33,710 nucleotides of DNA from an uncultured Collinsella sp. (lineage in GTDB: Bacteria > Actinomycetota > Coriobacteriia > Coriobacteriales > Coriobacteriaceae): the NCBI GenBank assembly GCA_900543845.1, contig UQTD01000013.1, positions 1-33,710 on the forward strand, in the 5' to 3' direction. Of this stretch, positions 25,026 to 32,570 are shown piece by piece; positions within the stretch are counted from its first letter, which is position 1, and each line of letters opens with the position of its first letter. A program made the position numbers and the translations under genes. Below the pieces are notes generated by a model that made no database searches, was not told the DNA's origin, and saw only the letters and a list, made by a program, of their open reading frames with translations.

Positions 25026-25616
25026 ATGGCCGATTCCATCAACTACCAGCTTGCCAAGTTCGTTGCCAGCTATGGCAAGGTTTCGCAGATTCCCGAGTCC
25101 ACCTGCCCCGAGGTGAGCTTCGTCGGCCGCTCCAACGTGGGCAAGTCGTCGATCATGAACAAGCTTTTTGGCCGCAAGAACCTCGTCAAGGTTTCGAGCA
25201 CGCCGGGCAAGACGAGCAACATCAACTTCTTTGAGGCTGACGACGTGCACTTCGTCGACCTGCCGGGTTACGGTTTCGCCCGTCGTTCCAAGGCCGAGCG
25301 TGACCGCTGGGCAGAACTTATCGGCGACTTCTTCGACTCGGAGCGCAGCTTTAACCTGGTCGTGTCGCTGGTGGATATTCGTCACGACCCGAGCAAGCTC
25401 GACCATGACATGATCGACTACCTGCAGGGCAACGAGTTCAACTTTATCGTCTGCCTCACCAAGGCCGACAAGCTCAGCCGCACCCAGCAGGCCCGCCAGG
25501 CAGCAGCCATCAAAAAGCAGCTCAACGTTCCGGCCGAGAACGTGATCATCACAAGCTCCCAGAACGGCACCGGCATCGACGAGCTCAAGCGCCGCATTGC
25601 CGAGGCCTGCCTCTAA
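25026..25616 (+). CDS. engB: Ribosome biogenesis GTP-binding protein EngB/YsxC/YihA
   Basis: The 196-residue essential-type GTPase assists large ribosomal subunit assembly. G motifs are in order: P-loop GRSNVGKSS (34-42), switch STPGKT (58-63), DLPGYGF (78-84) and TKAD, with a C-terminal SSQNGTGIDEL. ATG 25026 is preceded by AAGGAG with 5-nt spacing; the GTG at 25020 overlaps that site and is rejected. It lies 39 bp after mtnN, probably in the same transcript, and ends before the palindromic region 25648-25694, whose T-run could terminate it. Confidence 0.95.
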   Translation: MADSINYQLAKFVASYGKVSQIPESTCPEVSFVGRSNVGKSSIMNKLFGRKNLVKVSSTPGKTSNINFFEADDVHFVDLPGYGFARRSKAERDRWAELIGDFFDSERSFNLVVSLVDIRHDPSKLDHDMIDYLQGNEFNFIVCLTKADKLSRTQQARQAAAIKKQLNVPAENVIITSSQNGTGIDELKRRIAEACL

Positions 25617-25647
25617 TCGGGCTGCAACCCCTCAAAAGCTCTCATCT

Positions 25648-25700
25648 ATATCACCTCAGTGATAGTTATTGGTAAACTATCACTGAGGTGATATTTTTTT
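25648..25700 (+). promoter_or_regulatory. Double palindrome: operator of the toxin-antitoxin pair and/or engB terminator
   Basis: The 20-bp arms 25648-25667 and 25675-25694 are perfectly complementary with a 7-nt loop, followed by a run of seven T. Each arm also contains its own palindrome of form TATCAC-N4-GTGATA (25649-25664 and 25678-25693), centres 29 bp apart. That double symmetry is typical of binding sites for a dimeric helix-turn-helix repressor, such as the one encoded at 26360. The T-run would also make it a terminator for engB; both uses may apply. Confidence 0.65.
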
Positions 25701-25710
25701 GGAGGTTGAT

Positions 25711-26394
25711 ATGGAGCTTTGGCACGGGTCGGAGGTTGTTGTCGAACGTCCGTCGTTGGATAAATGCAGACAATTCAATGACTATGGGCGCGGGTTTTAT
25801 TGCACGCCACATGAGGAAATGGCAATGGAGTGGGCATGTCGGACCGAGTCCGATGGTATCGCGAATCGATATGAGCTCGATATGGATGGTCTCGCGGTCT
25901 TGGATTTGGAGTCCGGGGAGTTTTCAATTCTCAATTGGCTCGCGATTTTGGCTAACAATAGGGAATTCAATGTTTCGACACCGCTGGCGCGCGAAGGGCT
26001 TCGCTATCTGCTGGATAACTGCCTGATTGATATTTCTCCCTATGACGTTATCCGAGGCTATCGCGCCGACGATTCCTACTTTTCGTTTGCAAGACAGTTC
26101 GTTAACGGCATGATCTCGCTTAGACAACTGCAACTCATTATGCGTTTGGGCGATTTGGGCATCCAATACGCTCTTATGAGTGAGCGTGCGTTCTCAGCAA
26201 TCAGATTCTGCGAATGGAAGCAGGCGTTGGGATCTGAGTATTATCCCAAGCGCTTTAAGCGAGAGCAGAGCGCGCGGCGCAAGTACTTGGAAACTGTGAA
26301 TGGATTCGACTCTGAGGGTGTCTACATTAGGGATTTAATGGCAGGGAGGGTTGATTTAAATGATTCAAGAGTTAACGGATTGTGGGCCGAGTAG
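25711..26394 (+). CDS. DUF3990-type protein, putative ADP-ribosyltransferase-like toxin
   Basis: The 227-residue protein begins with MELWHGSEVVVERPSLDKC and RQFNDYGRGFYCTPHEEMAMEWA, the hallmark of DUF3990, a fold considered related to ADP-ribosyltransferases (WHGS and the GRGFYCT segment line the presumed NAD site). ATG 25711 was chosen because GGAGG (25701-25705) lies directly upstream; the TTG 12 nt earlier overlaps it. The 3' end overlaps the next gene by 35 bp. Together with a helix-turn-helix partner and the palindromic operator, it looks like the toxin of a two-gene addiction or defence module. The region is more AT-rich than the neighbouring core genes, suggesting acquisition. The toxin role is inferred; activity cannot be read from sequence. 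Confidence 0.75.
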   Translation: MELWHGSEVVVERPSLDKCRQFNDYGRGFYCTPHEEMAMEWACRTESDGIANRYELDMDGLAVLDLESGEFSILNWLAILANNREFNVSTPLAREGLRYLLDNCLIDISPYDVIRGYRADDSYFSFARQFVNGMISLRQLQLIMRLGDLGIQYALMSERAFSAIRFCEWKQALGSEYYPKRFKREQSARRKYLETVNGFDSEGVYIRDLMAGRVDLNDSRVNGLWAE

Positions 26395-27058
26395 AACATA
26401 CCCCGTCTACTATCTCGAGGATGCAATGAACAATCTCGGCGACTGCTTTGACTATGCCGTTAACGATTATGGAGCAGAAGGATCGGAAGTTGCTGAACTC
26501 TTTTGCCTGAGCGGGGTTGCCCGCGAGTTTGAGCGTGGAAACGCATGGGTTGTATCGGGAAAATCGGGCGTTGAGCTGTTCGCACTTATCGCCGAAAGGT
26601 CGGGCTATGAAGCCAGGTCTATGCCGGACCGCACCTATCGATTTGAGAAGACACCGGAATACTGGACAGGCTGGATATTGGCATACCTGCAATGGCGCCT
26701 TGGAGAGTCTTTCGAAGATCTTCTGCATGTCGTTCCGTTTGACGCACTGCGCAACCTGTACTATCCCTGGCATGAAGCCTCAGAGGAACGTGTGGCGAGT
26801 CTTGTTTGCGATATGGCGAAGAAAACACCTCGTCAAACCAAGCTGGCGCTAGCAAGAAGGAGACTTAAGAAAACCCAACAAGATCTGGCATACGAATCAG
26901 GCGTATCACTCCGCTCAATCCAAATGTACGAACAGCGCCAACGAAACATTAACGAAGCCTCGGTAACAACCGTAAGAGCTATAGCAAAAGCCCTCCACTG
27001 CAACATCGAAGACCTCCTAGAACCAGTCTTCGAATACAAAGAAACCAGCGCAGCGTAA
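26360..27058 (+). CDS. XRE-family helix-turn-helix protein, putative antitoxin/autoregulator
   Basis: The 232-residue protein has two parts. Residues about 20-155 form a conserved partner region with ELFCLSGVAREFERGNAWVVSGKSGVELF and PEYWTGWILAYLQWRLGESFEDLL. Residues about 160-225 form an XRE helix-turn-helix (ALARRRLKKTQQDLAYESGVSLRSIQMYEQ, NINEA...IAKALHCNIEDLLEP). ATG 26360 has GGGAGGG upstream and overlaps the end of the DUF3990 gene by 35 bp, so translation is coupled. The N-terminal part probably neutralises the DUF3990 protein, and the C-terminal part probably binds the double palindrome at 25649-25693. Codon use in the last 60 codons is noticeably AT-richer, which may point to a mosaic origin of the DNA-binding part. 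Confidence 0.75.
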   Translation: MIQELTDCGPSRTYPVYYLEDAMNNLGDCFDYAVNDYGAEGSEVAELFCLSGVAREFERGNAWVVSGKSGVELFALIAERSGYEARSMPDRTYRFEKTPEYWTGWILAYLQWRLGESFEDLLHVVPFDALRNLYYPWHEASEERVASLVCDMAKKTPRQTKLALARRRLKKTQQDLAYESGVSLRSIQMYEQRQRNINEASVTTVRAIAKALHCNIEDLLEPVFEYKETSAA

Positions 27059-27206
27059 ACCAATATATTGCCAAGGTTTGTATCTAGTAAGCGCTCCTTA
27101 CCAGCAAGAGTCCCTACCAATAGATAGCGGCTTAAAGGGCCGAAATCGTATGAATGGCGTTGCGACTTCCAAATGGGTGACTGCTGCTTGAAAAGCTATA
27201 GAAATA

Positions 27207-27226
27207 GGGGCCGATTTAACGGCCCC
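27207..27226 (-). terminator. Terminator-like hairpin after the 34-codon gene
   Basis: GGGGCCG (27207-27213) pairs with CGGCCCC (27220-27226). On the minus strand TATTTCTAT follows. It lies 34 nt past the small gene. The rest of 27059-27260 shows nothing I can support. Confidence 0.6.
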
Positions 27227-27260
27227 AAGCATCGCATAAATGGCATATACGTTTTATCAA

Positions 27261-27365
27261 CTATTTCTTGTTTTTAACCCATTTGCAGATACGCCAAATA
27301 AGCACTCCGACGAGAATCAAAACGAGAGCGATCATAATGTCTGAGCGTGCAGGAATTGGGATCAT
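27261..27365 (-). CDS. Small single-pass membrane peptide, 34 residues
   Basis: An open frame from ATG 27365 to TAG 27261 has a strong ribosome site (GAGGAAG, 4-nt spacing). The product is a hydrophobic helix, IMIALVLILVGVLIWRI (about residues 10-26), with a basic tail KWVKNKK. That is the layout of a small inner-membrane protein or of a membrane-active toxin peptide. It begins 24 nt after the secreted-protein gene on the same strand, so the two probably form an operon, closed by the hairpin at 27207. I do not recognise a family. Confidence 0.65.
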   Translation of the reverse strand: MIPIPARSDIMIALVLILVGVLIWRICKWVKNKK

Positions 27366-27389
27366 TGAACTTCCTCAATTGATGTGAGT

Positions 27390-27905
27390 CTAGTTTGCAT
27401 AGGTGTGGAGCGTGCTGCCTTCCATGGTCGCTTGCAACACGGCGATACCGGACGTCATCCCCATCGATTCATAGTTGAGTCGATATGTCGCCTGTTTCGA
27501 GTTCCATATAAAGGACTCGTTAGTTACCGTACAGCCGATAGTCGTATAGTTTTGTCCCCAAGCGCTGGTAATGAGCGAGTTCGCTATCTTGATCTTGAAT
27601 TCGCGATAAATAAAAGGACTGTTGTAATAGATAGTCCAAGTTCCAGATGCGTTGTTGTAGTAACTGTCCCATATCAGGCTGGGTTCATTGGTTTTTTTAA
27701 TTCCTATTACTGCAACGGTCCCATCCTTAAGCTTGATTTGATGAGACTGCTCGGGACCTTTCGTTAAATCAAAATCTTGGGTTGCGCCAGAAATTGCGAC
27801 AGCATCGCTTTCTGCAGCATAAGCAGTCGAAGGGCTAAACGAGAAACATATCGGTAATATCAAAAGTATCGAGAGGAAAAACGAAGCTTTGAGTGTGCGT
27901 AACAC
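27390..27905 (-). CDS. Small secreted protein of unknown function
   Basis: The 171-residue protein has a classical signal peptide: basic LRTLK, a hydrophobic core (about 8-25) and a likely cleavage at STAYA-AES (about residue 32). The mature part, about 140 residues, is rich in Ser, Thr, Tyr and Ile and looks beta-stranded. It has one Cys and no enzyme motif I know; it faintly recalls small exported DUF5626-like proteins, at low confidence. GTG 27905 was chosen as the start because GGAGGTGG lies just before it; the longer frame to ATG 27920 would put that ribosome site inside the gene. Base composition is lower in GC than the core genes. It is followed by a 34-codon membrane peptide gene. Confidence 0.65.
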   Translation of the reverse strand: MLRTLKASFFLSILLILPICFSFSPSTAYAAESDAVAISGATQDFDLTKGPEQSHQIKLKDGTVAVIGIKKTNEPSLIWDSYYNNASGTWTIYYNSPFIYREFKIKIANSLITSAWGQNYTTIGCTVTNESFIWNSKQATYRLNYESMGMTSGIAVLQATMEGSTLHTYAN

Positions 27906-28162
27906 TTTGACCACCTCCATACTGCGATGCCTAGTTAAATAGTAGCATAGATTAACAGTTTATTATGTAACCTAAAAAGCCCCTATCTGCCCGGCGCCCC
28001 TTCAAAGCGTGGGTCCCTGTAGACATCCTCAGCAAGGTAAACGCAGGGATGGTCGGGGTGTTCCCCTCAAAATTATTCCGCAGCGCGAAGGCCTCTCGTC
28101 TGTGGCTCCGTTGGAGCACAAGATTAAATCAGTGAATGCGACTATCCTGTCGAGGCTGCGCA
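27906..28162. other. Gene-free stretch between the secreted protein and family C hairpin
   Basis: No credible gene is seen. The first 70 bp is AT-rich and should hold the promoter of the minus-strand pair; TATGCT near 27946 is a possible -10, but no convincing -35 is visible. On the minus strand, 28060-28085 reads CTGCGGAATAATTTTGAGGG, resembling the right internal-loop edge of family C hairpins (TGCGGA then TTTT). It may be a decayed half copy. The full copy begins at 28163. Confidence 0.35.
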
Positions 28163-28279
28163 GGCCCCCTTGGGGCTTCCCCTGAAAACAATCCGCAGAT
28201 CGAATTGCCCCGTCGCGCGAAGCGCACGACGGGGCAATTCATGATCGAGGACGTTTTCAGGGGAAGCCCCAAGGGGGCC
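28163..28279 (-). repeat. Giant 3'-end hairpin, family C, copy 2
   Basis: The outer arms 28163-28189 and 28253-28279 are perfect over 27 bp. The inner arms 28202-28215 and 28227-28240 are perfect over 14 bp. Read on the minus strand the internal loop is GTCCTCGATCAT on the left and GATCTGCGGATT on the right, the same motif as copy 1 with unrelated stems. It begins 24 nt after the thrB stop codon, in thrB orientation. Confidence 0.85.
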
Positions 28280-28302
28280 GGTGAGAGCAATGAGGCAGGG
28301 CG

Positions 28303-29184
28303 CTACAGGTACTCGATTTGGGCGCCCTCGGTGTCGCACGTCAGAATGTGCGTGTCGCACTTGGGGAACTGCTCGCGCAGCTTGACCTGCAGGAACTTTG
28401 CCACGATGGTGTCGTCAGTCACGGCCATGAGGGTCGAGCCGGAGCCACTGATCCAGATGGTCTTGGCGCCTCCGTTAAGGCAGGTGTCGCGCACGGCGTT
28501 GTAGTCGGGGATGAGGCGGCGGCGATAGGGCTCCTGGATGCGGTCGTCGTTGGCGGCGGCAATCAGGTCAAGGTCGCCGGTCTCCAGGCCGCGCGTCATG
28601 CCGGCGATGCGGCCCATTTGCCATACGGCGGTGGAGAGTGGAATCTCCTGTGGCACAACCTTGCGGGCCTCGCTCGTATGCACCTCGTAGGGCGGAATCA
28701 CGGTAATAAAACGCAAGCGATCGCTCACCTCGTAGCGCAGGCACTGGGGGAGCGAATCAGTCGGCGTAAAGGAGCAGACGGCGCCGCCCAGGATGGCGGG
28801 GGCGACGTTATCGGGATGGCCCTCGACCTCGGTGGCGATGCGGACGAGCTCGGCACGGTCGACGGTGTGGCCCGTCAACGCGGCGGCTGCCATGATGCCG
28901 GCGACGACGCAGGTGGAGCTGGAACCCAGGCCGCGGGCGACGGGCACGTCGGTCTGAATGTCGATAGCAACGGGAAAAGCCGGCTCGCCCCAGGCGGCCA
29001 GAGCATCGACAAAGCTCACATAGACCAGGTTATTCTCGTTTTGGAACTCCTCGGGGCAGCCCGTGATGGTGAGCTTGTCGGCGCGCTCGAAGGTGAAGTG
29101 CGAGTAGAGGCTGACGGCCATGCCGAGGGTGTCGTAGCCGATGCCTAGGTTGGCGCTGGTTGCTGGGACGGTGATTTTGATCAT
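28303..29184 (-). CDS. thrB: Homoserine kinase
   Basis: The 294-residue GHMP-family kinase phosphorylates L-homoserine to O-phosphohomoserine, the substrate of threonine synthase. Motifs: N-terminal IKITVPATSANLGIGYDTLG, the ATP-binding glycine loop PVARGLGSSST (81-91), the GHPDNVAPAILGG segment and the C-terminal ISGSGSTL. The start ATG 29184 has AGGAGG upstream; the longer frame to 29256 runs into a large inverted repeat and is rejected. It follows thrC on the same strand, but a terminator (29354-29373) and a 22-bp-arm hairpin (29199-29310) lie between them. Its expression may therefore be separately controlled. A family C hairpin ends the gene. Confidence 0.95.
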   Translation of the reverse strand: MIKITVPATSANLGIGYDTLGMAVSLYSHFTFERADKLTITGCPEEFQNENNLVYVSFVDALAAWGEPAFPVAIDIQTDVPVARGLGSSSTCVVAGIMAAAALTGHTVDRAELVRIATEVEGHPDNVAPAILGGAVCSFTPTDSLPQCLRYEVSDRLRFITVIPPYEVHTSEARKVVPQEIPLSTAVWQMGRIAGMTRGLETGDLDLIAAANDDRIQEPYRRRLIPDYNAVRDTCLNGGAKTIWISGSGSTLMAVTDDTIVAKFLQVKLREQFPKCDTHILTCDTEGAQIEYL

Positions 29185-29198
29185 GTGGGTCCTCCTGG

Positions 29199-29310
29199 GC
29201 GGGTCTGGCCGTTTAGTTCGCTGCTCGGGCAGTCCTGGCTCGCTCGGAAAGCACATTAAGTGCTTTCCGGCTCGTGCGGAACTCGCGACGAACTAAACGG
29301 CCAGACCCGC
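29199..29310. repeat. Large inverted repeat in the thrB leader
   Basis: The outer arms 29199-29220 and 29289-29310 are perfect over 22 bp. The inner arms 29245-29254 and 29260-29269 are perfect over 10 bp. A large internal loop lies between: 29221-29244 and 29270-29288, the latter with TGCGGAA. The layout resembles family C, but the loop match is partial (TCCTGG against TCCTCG) and its orientation is opposite to the local genes. Its edge lies 2 nt from the thrB ribosome site AGGAGG, so folding could influence translation. Confidence 0.7.
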
Positions 29311-29339
29311 TCGCATGCTCGTCATCATCCCGAAAGCTA

Positions 29340-29373
29340 AATAAAAAGAAGGTGCGCCGGCTTTCGCCGGCGC
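29340..29373 (-). terminator. Intrinsic terminator after thrC
   Basis: GCGCCGG / CCGGCGC arms within 29354-29373 close a small loop. On the minus strand the stem is followed by ACCTTCTTTTTATTT. It lies 13 nt after the thrC stop. Confidence 0.8.
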
Positions 29374-29385
29374 TTAATAAGGGAT

Positions 29386-30903
29386 CTAGTTGGTGCTCAT
29401 TCGTTTTGCTGCAGACTCGACGTAGCTGGTCATCTCGGCTACATCGCAGACGTCTTCGAAGCGGACGGGCTTGGATTCGAGTTCGGCGAGCTGGGTCGGG
29501 GCGACCGTGTTGGTGGCCTGCTCGAGTACACGCATAGCCTCAAAATCATCTTCGGGAACGTCGAGGCCCAGGGCGTCGCAGCAGGCGCGCGGGAACTTGT
29601 AGGGGCTTGCGGTCGAAAGCAGCACGCGGGCCTTGGCACCCTCGGCGGGGGCGACCTGCTCAAAGACGTGATAGCCGCAGGCGGTGTGCGGATCGATCAC
29701 GTAGCCGTTCGCATCCCAGCAACTCTTGATGGCAGCGCGGACCTCGTCCTCGCTGGCCCAACCGCAGCCAAAGACGCTCTGAATCTTTGCCAGCAGGTCA
29801 GTGGGAACCTCGTAGCGACCAGTCTGTGCCAGCTGCTCCATAAGGCCGGCAACGAGTTCGCAGTCGCCATCGGACAGGAAGTAGAGCATGCGCTCGAGGT
29901 TGGAGCTGATGAGGATGTCCATCGACGGCGAGATGGTCGTGAAGAACGGACGGTTACGGTCGTAAACGCCGGTGGTCAGGAAGTCGGCCAATACGTTGTT
30001 CTTGTCGCTCGCGACGATGAGCTTGGCGACGGGCAGACCCATACGCTTGGCATAGTAGCCGGCCAGGATATCGCCAAAGTTGCCGGTCGGTACGCAGAAC
30101 TCTACGGCGTCGCCAGCCTCGATGGCACCGGCGCGCAGCAGCTGTGCATAGGCGGCAAAGTAGTAGACGACCTGCGGTACCAGGCGGCCGACGTTGATGG
30201 AGTTGGCGCTCGAAAGCACCGTGCCGGCGGCCTCCAGACGCTCGGCAAGCTCCTTATCGGCAAAGATGCGCTTGACGGCGCTCTGAGCGTCGTCAAAGTT
30301 GCCGCGGATGCCGCAGACGGCGACGTTGTCGCCCTCCTGCGTGGACATCTGCAGGTTCTGGACGCGGCTAACCTTGCCCTCGGGATAAAAGACGGTGATG
30401 CCCGTGCCCGGAGCGTCGGCAAAACCGGCGAGCGCGGCCTTGCCCGTGTCGCCCGACGTGGCGGTGACGATCATGATGCGCTCAGCTCCGCCGTCCTTGG
30501 CAGAGGTGCGGGCCATGAGGCGGGGGAGCATCTGCAGGGCGACGTCCTTGAAGGCGCTCGTGGGACCGCCAAAGAGCTCCATCACATAGGTCTGTGGGGC
30601 GTCGGCGCCCGGCGCAGCGTCGAGTTTGACGAGCGGCGTAACCTCTTCACTCGCGAACGTGCCGCGGTATGCCTCGTCGACACACGCCGAAATTTCTTCG
30701 GCCGTGTAATCATTCAGTAACATTCCCAACACATCTTGAGCGATTTCAAAGTACGATTTATCTGCAAGCGAGCTGATATCGACCTGCTGGGTGCCGAGCT
30801 CGTCCGAGACAAACAAACCCCCGTCGGGAGCGATGCCGGTACGGATTGCCACCTTACTTGAGCACGATAAAGTGCGTCCTCGTGTACTATGATAAGTTCC
30901 CAT
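29386..30903 (-). CDS. thrC: Threonine synthase
   Basis: The 505-residue pyridoxal-phosphate enzyme converts O-phosphohomoserine to threonine. The cofactor lysine is Lys119 in PTSAFKD. The N-terminal MGTYHSTRGR and GIAPDGGLFV, the phosphate-binding TATSGDTGKAAL and the VPTGNFGDILAGYYA loop mark the long (E. coli/yeast-like) class. The start ATG 30903 has GAGGAG upstream; the longer frame to 30948 adds 15 unlikely residues overlapping that site. It is divergent from lysC, with about 100 bp between the two starts that must carry both promoters; I could not assign boxes confidently. Confidence 0.95.
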   Translation of the reverse strand: MGTYHSTRGRTLSCSSKVAIRTGIAPDGGLFVSDELGTQQVDISSLADKSYFEIAQDVLGMLLNDYTAEEISACVDEAYRGTFASEEVTPLVKLDAAPGADAPQTYVMELFGGPTSAFKDVALQMLPRLMARTSAKDGGAERIMIVTATSGDTGKAALAGFADAPGTGITVFYPEGKVSRVQNLQMSTQEGDNVAVCGIRGNFDDAQSAVKRIFADKELAERLEAAGTVLSSANSINVGRLVPQVVYYFAAYAQLLRAGAIEAGDAVEFCVPTGNFGDILAGYYAKRMGLPVAKLIVASDKNNVLADFLTTGVYDRNRPFFTTISPSMDILISSNLERMLYFLSDGDCELVAGLMEQLAQTGRYEVPTDLLAKIQSVFGCGWASEDEVRAAIKSCWDANGYVIDPHTACGYHVFEQVAPAEGAKARVLLSTASPYKFPRACCDALGLDVPEDDFEAMRVLEQATNTVAPTQLAELESKPVRFEDVCDVAEMTSYVESAAKRMSTN

Positions 30904-31007
30904 ATAACACTGCTCCTCGGATGCCTTGGTCCCAATCGGTGAAACCATGGTATCAGAGCGCGCAAAATAGGTTTGCAGAGGCTTTTTAGAAAGGTAACCT
31001 CCAGCCC

Positions 31008-32396
31008 ATGATTAAGATTGCCAAGTTTGGCGGCTCGTCGGTCGCCGACGCCGAACACTTCAAAAAGATCAAGGCCATCGTCGACGCCGACCCTGCCCGC
31101 CGTTTTGTGGTGGTTTCCGCCTGCGGCCGCCGCTTTAAGGGCGACACCAAGGTGACCGACCTGCTCTACCTGGTTAACGCGCACGTTAAGTATCACGTGT
31201 CGTGCGAGGAACTACTCGAGGACATCGGCCAGCGCTATTTTGATATCGCTGACGAGTTGGAGCTCACCTATCCCATCCGCGAGGAGTTCGCGGCCTTTGC
31301 CGAGCGCGCCCGCTCGGGCGGCTACTCTACCGAGGAGCTCGTGAGCCGTGGCGAGTACTTCACCGCTCGCCTGATGGCCGAGTACCTGGGTCTGCCGTTC
31401 CTGGATGCCGCGACGGTCGTGGCGTTCCATCACGATGGTACGCTCAGTATGAATCGCACCTCCGAGCTGGTGCAGGAGTACGGCCAGCAGGGCGGCTTTG
31501 TTATGCCCGGTTTCTACGGCGCGACGCGTGAGGGCCAGATCAAGCTGCTCGACCGTGGCGGCGGCGATATCTCGGGCTCGATCTTGGCTAAGTGCCTGGG
31601 TGCCGACCTGTACGAGAACTGGACCGACGTCTCGGGCTTCTATTCTGCCGATCCGCGTATTGTTCCCGAGGCTCAGCCCATCGCCCGCGTTACCTACGAG
31701 GAGCTGCGCGAGCTTTCGTACATGGGCGCAAGCGTCCTGCACGAGGAGGCCGTGTTCCCTGTGCGTGAGGCGGGTATTCCGCTGGTCATTAAGAACACCA
31801 ATGCGCCGCAGGACCCCGGCACCATCATTAGCGAGACGGCTGACGAGGGCGAGGCAGAGCCCATCATTACCGGCGTGACCGGCAAGCGCGGTTTTGTCGC
31901 CATTAACGTCGCCCGCGACCGCACCAAGCCCCGTGTCGGCTTTATGCGCCGTGCGCTTTCGGTCTTCGAGCGTTATGACGTTTCTGTCGAGCATATGCCC
32001 ACCGGCGTCGACCGCTTTGGCGCCGTGGTACAGGAGCAGGACGTGCACGACTCGCTGTACTCACTCGTGGGCGACATTCAGCAGGAGGTCGAGCCGCTCG
32101 AGATCGAGGTTGTCGAGGGCTTGGCGCTCATCGCGACCGTCGGCCGTAACCTGCGCGGTCGCGCGGGTATCTCGGGCCATCTGTTTGGCATGCTTGGTCA
32201 GGCCGGCGTGAGCGTGCGCATGATTTCGCAGAGCTGCGACGAGATCAACATCATTATCGGTGTCGAGGAGAAGGACTTCGACTTGGCGATTCGGACCATT
32301 TACCGTGCCTTCTCCGATGAGAACGGCATTGTGAAGGTCTCCGATTTGGAGGCTTCCACGCCGGTCGATCCCGCCCTGGCCGCGCTCCACAAGTAG
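31008..32396 (+). CDS. lysC: Aspartate kinase, monofunctional with C-terminal ACT domains
   Basis: The 462-residue enzyme phosphorylates aspartate, the committed step to lysine, threonine and methionine. Motifs: KFGGSSVAD (6-14) for ATP and substrate, VVSACG, LVSRGEYFTARL, and the kinase-domain core LLDRGGGDISGSILAKCL. The final 160 residues carry two ACT repeats (GFVAINVARDR..., LALIATVGRNLRGRAGISGHLF), the usual sites of feedback inhibition by lysine and/or threonine. The start ATG 31008 follows AAAGGTAA. Downstream lie a repeat hairpin, a terminator and then asd, so the two genes are neighbours but not necessarily one message. No homoserine dehydrogenase is fused. Confidence 0.95.
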   Translation: MIKIAKFGGSSVADAEHFKKIKAIVDADPARRFVVVSACGRRFKGDTKVTDLLYLVNAHVKYHVSCEELLEDIGQRYFDIADELELTYPIREEFAAFAERARSGGYSTEELVSRGEYFTARLMAEYLGLPFLDAATVVAFHHDGTLSMNRTSELVQEYGQQGGFVMPGFYGATREGQIKLLDRGGGDISGSILAKCLGADLYENWTDVSGFYSADPRIVPEAQPIARVTYEELRELSYMGASVLHEEAVFPVREAGIPLVIKNTNAPQDPGTIISETADEGEAEPIITGVTGKRGFVAINVARDRTKPRVGFMRRALSVFERYDVSVEHMPTGVDRFGAVVQEQDVHDSLYSLVGDIQQEVEPLEIEVVEGLALIATVGRNLRGRAGISGHLFGMLGQAGVSVRMISQSCDEINIIIGVEEKDFDLAIRTIYRAFSDENGIVKVSDLEASTPVDPALAALHK

Positions 32397-32407
32397 CTGC
32401 TATCCCA

Positions 32408-32439
32408 GTAGATTTTTGGGACTTGCCTCAAAAATCTAC
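32408..32439 (+). repeat. GTAGATTTTTGGGAC hairpin family, copy 2
   Basis: GTAGATTTTTG and CAAAAATCTAC pair over 11 bp around GGACTTGCCT, starting 12 nt after the lysC stop. The loop and flanks match the copy at 9745-9775. Confidence 0.65.
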
Positions 32440-32469
32440 GGTGGGGCGTTTCGTTTCGGTTTCGTTTCG

Positions 32470-32500
32470 ACGGGGCGGGTTTCGTGTCCGCCCCGTTCTT
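32470..32500 (+). terminator. Intrinsic terminator between lysC and asd
   Basis: ACGGGGCGG (32470-32478) pairs with CCGCCCCGT (32488-32496), followed by TCTTGT. It is preceded by a short TTTCG tandem run (about 32449-32470). Confidence 0.65.
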
Positions 32501-32570
32501 GTATACACTGGCAACAATAATCGGCCTGCTTGGCGTGCGGGCAAAAGCCACAACCTTTAAAGGGGGAAGC

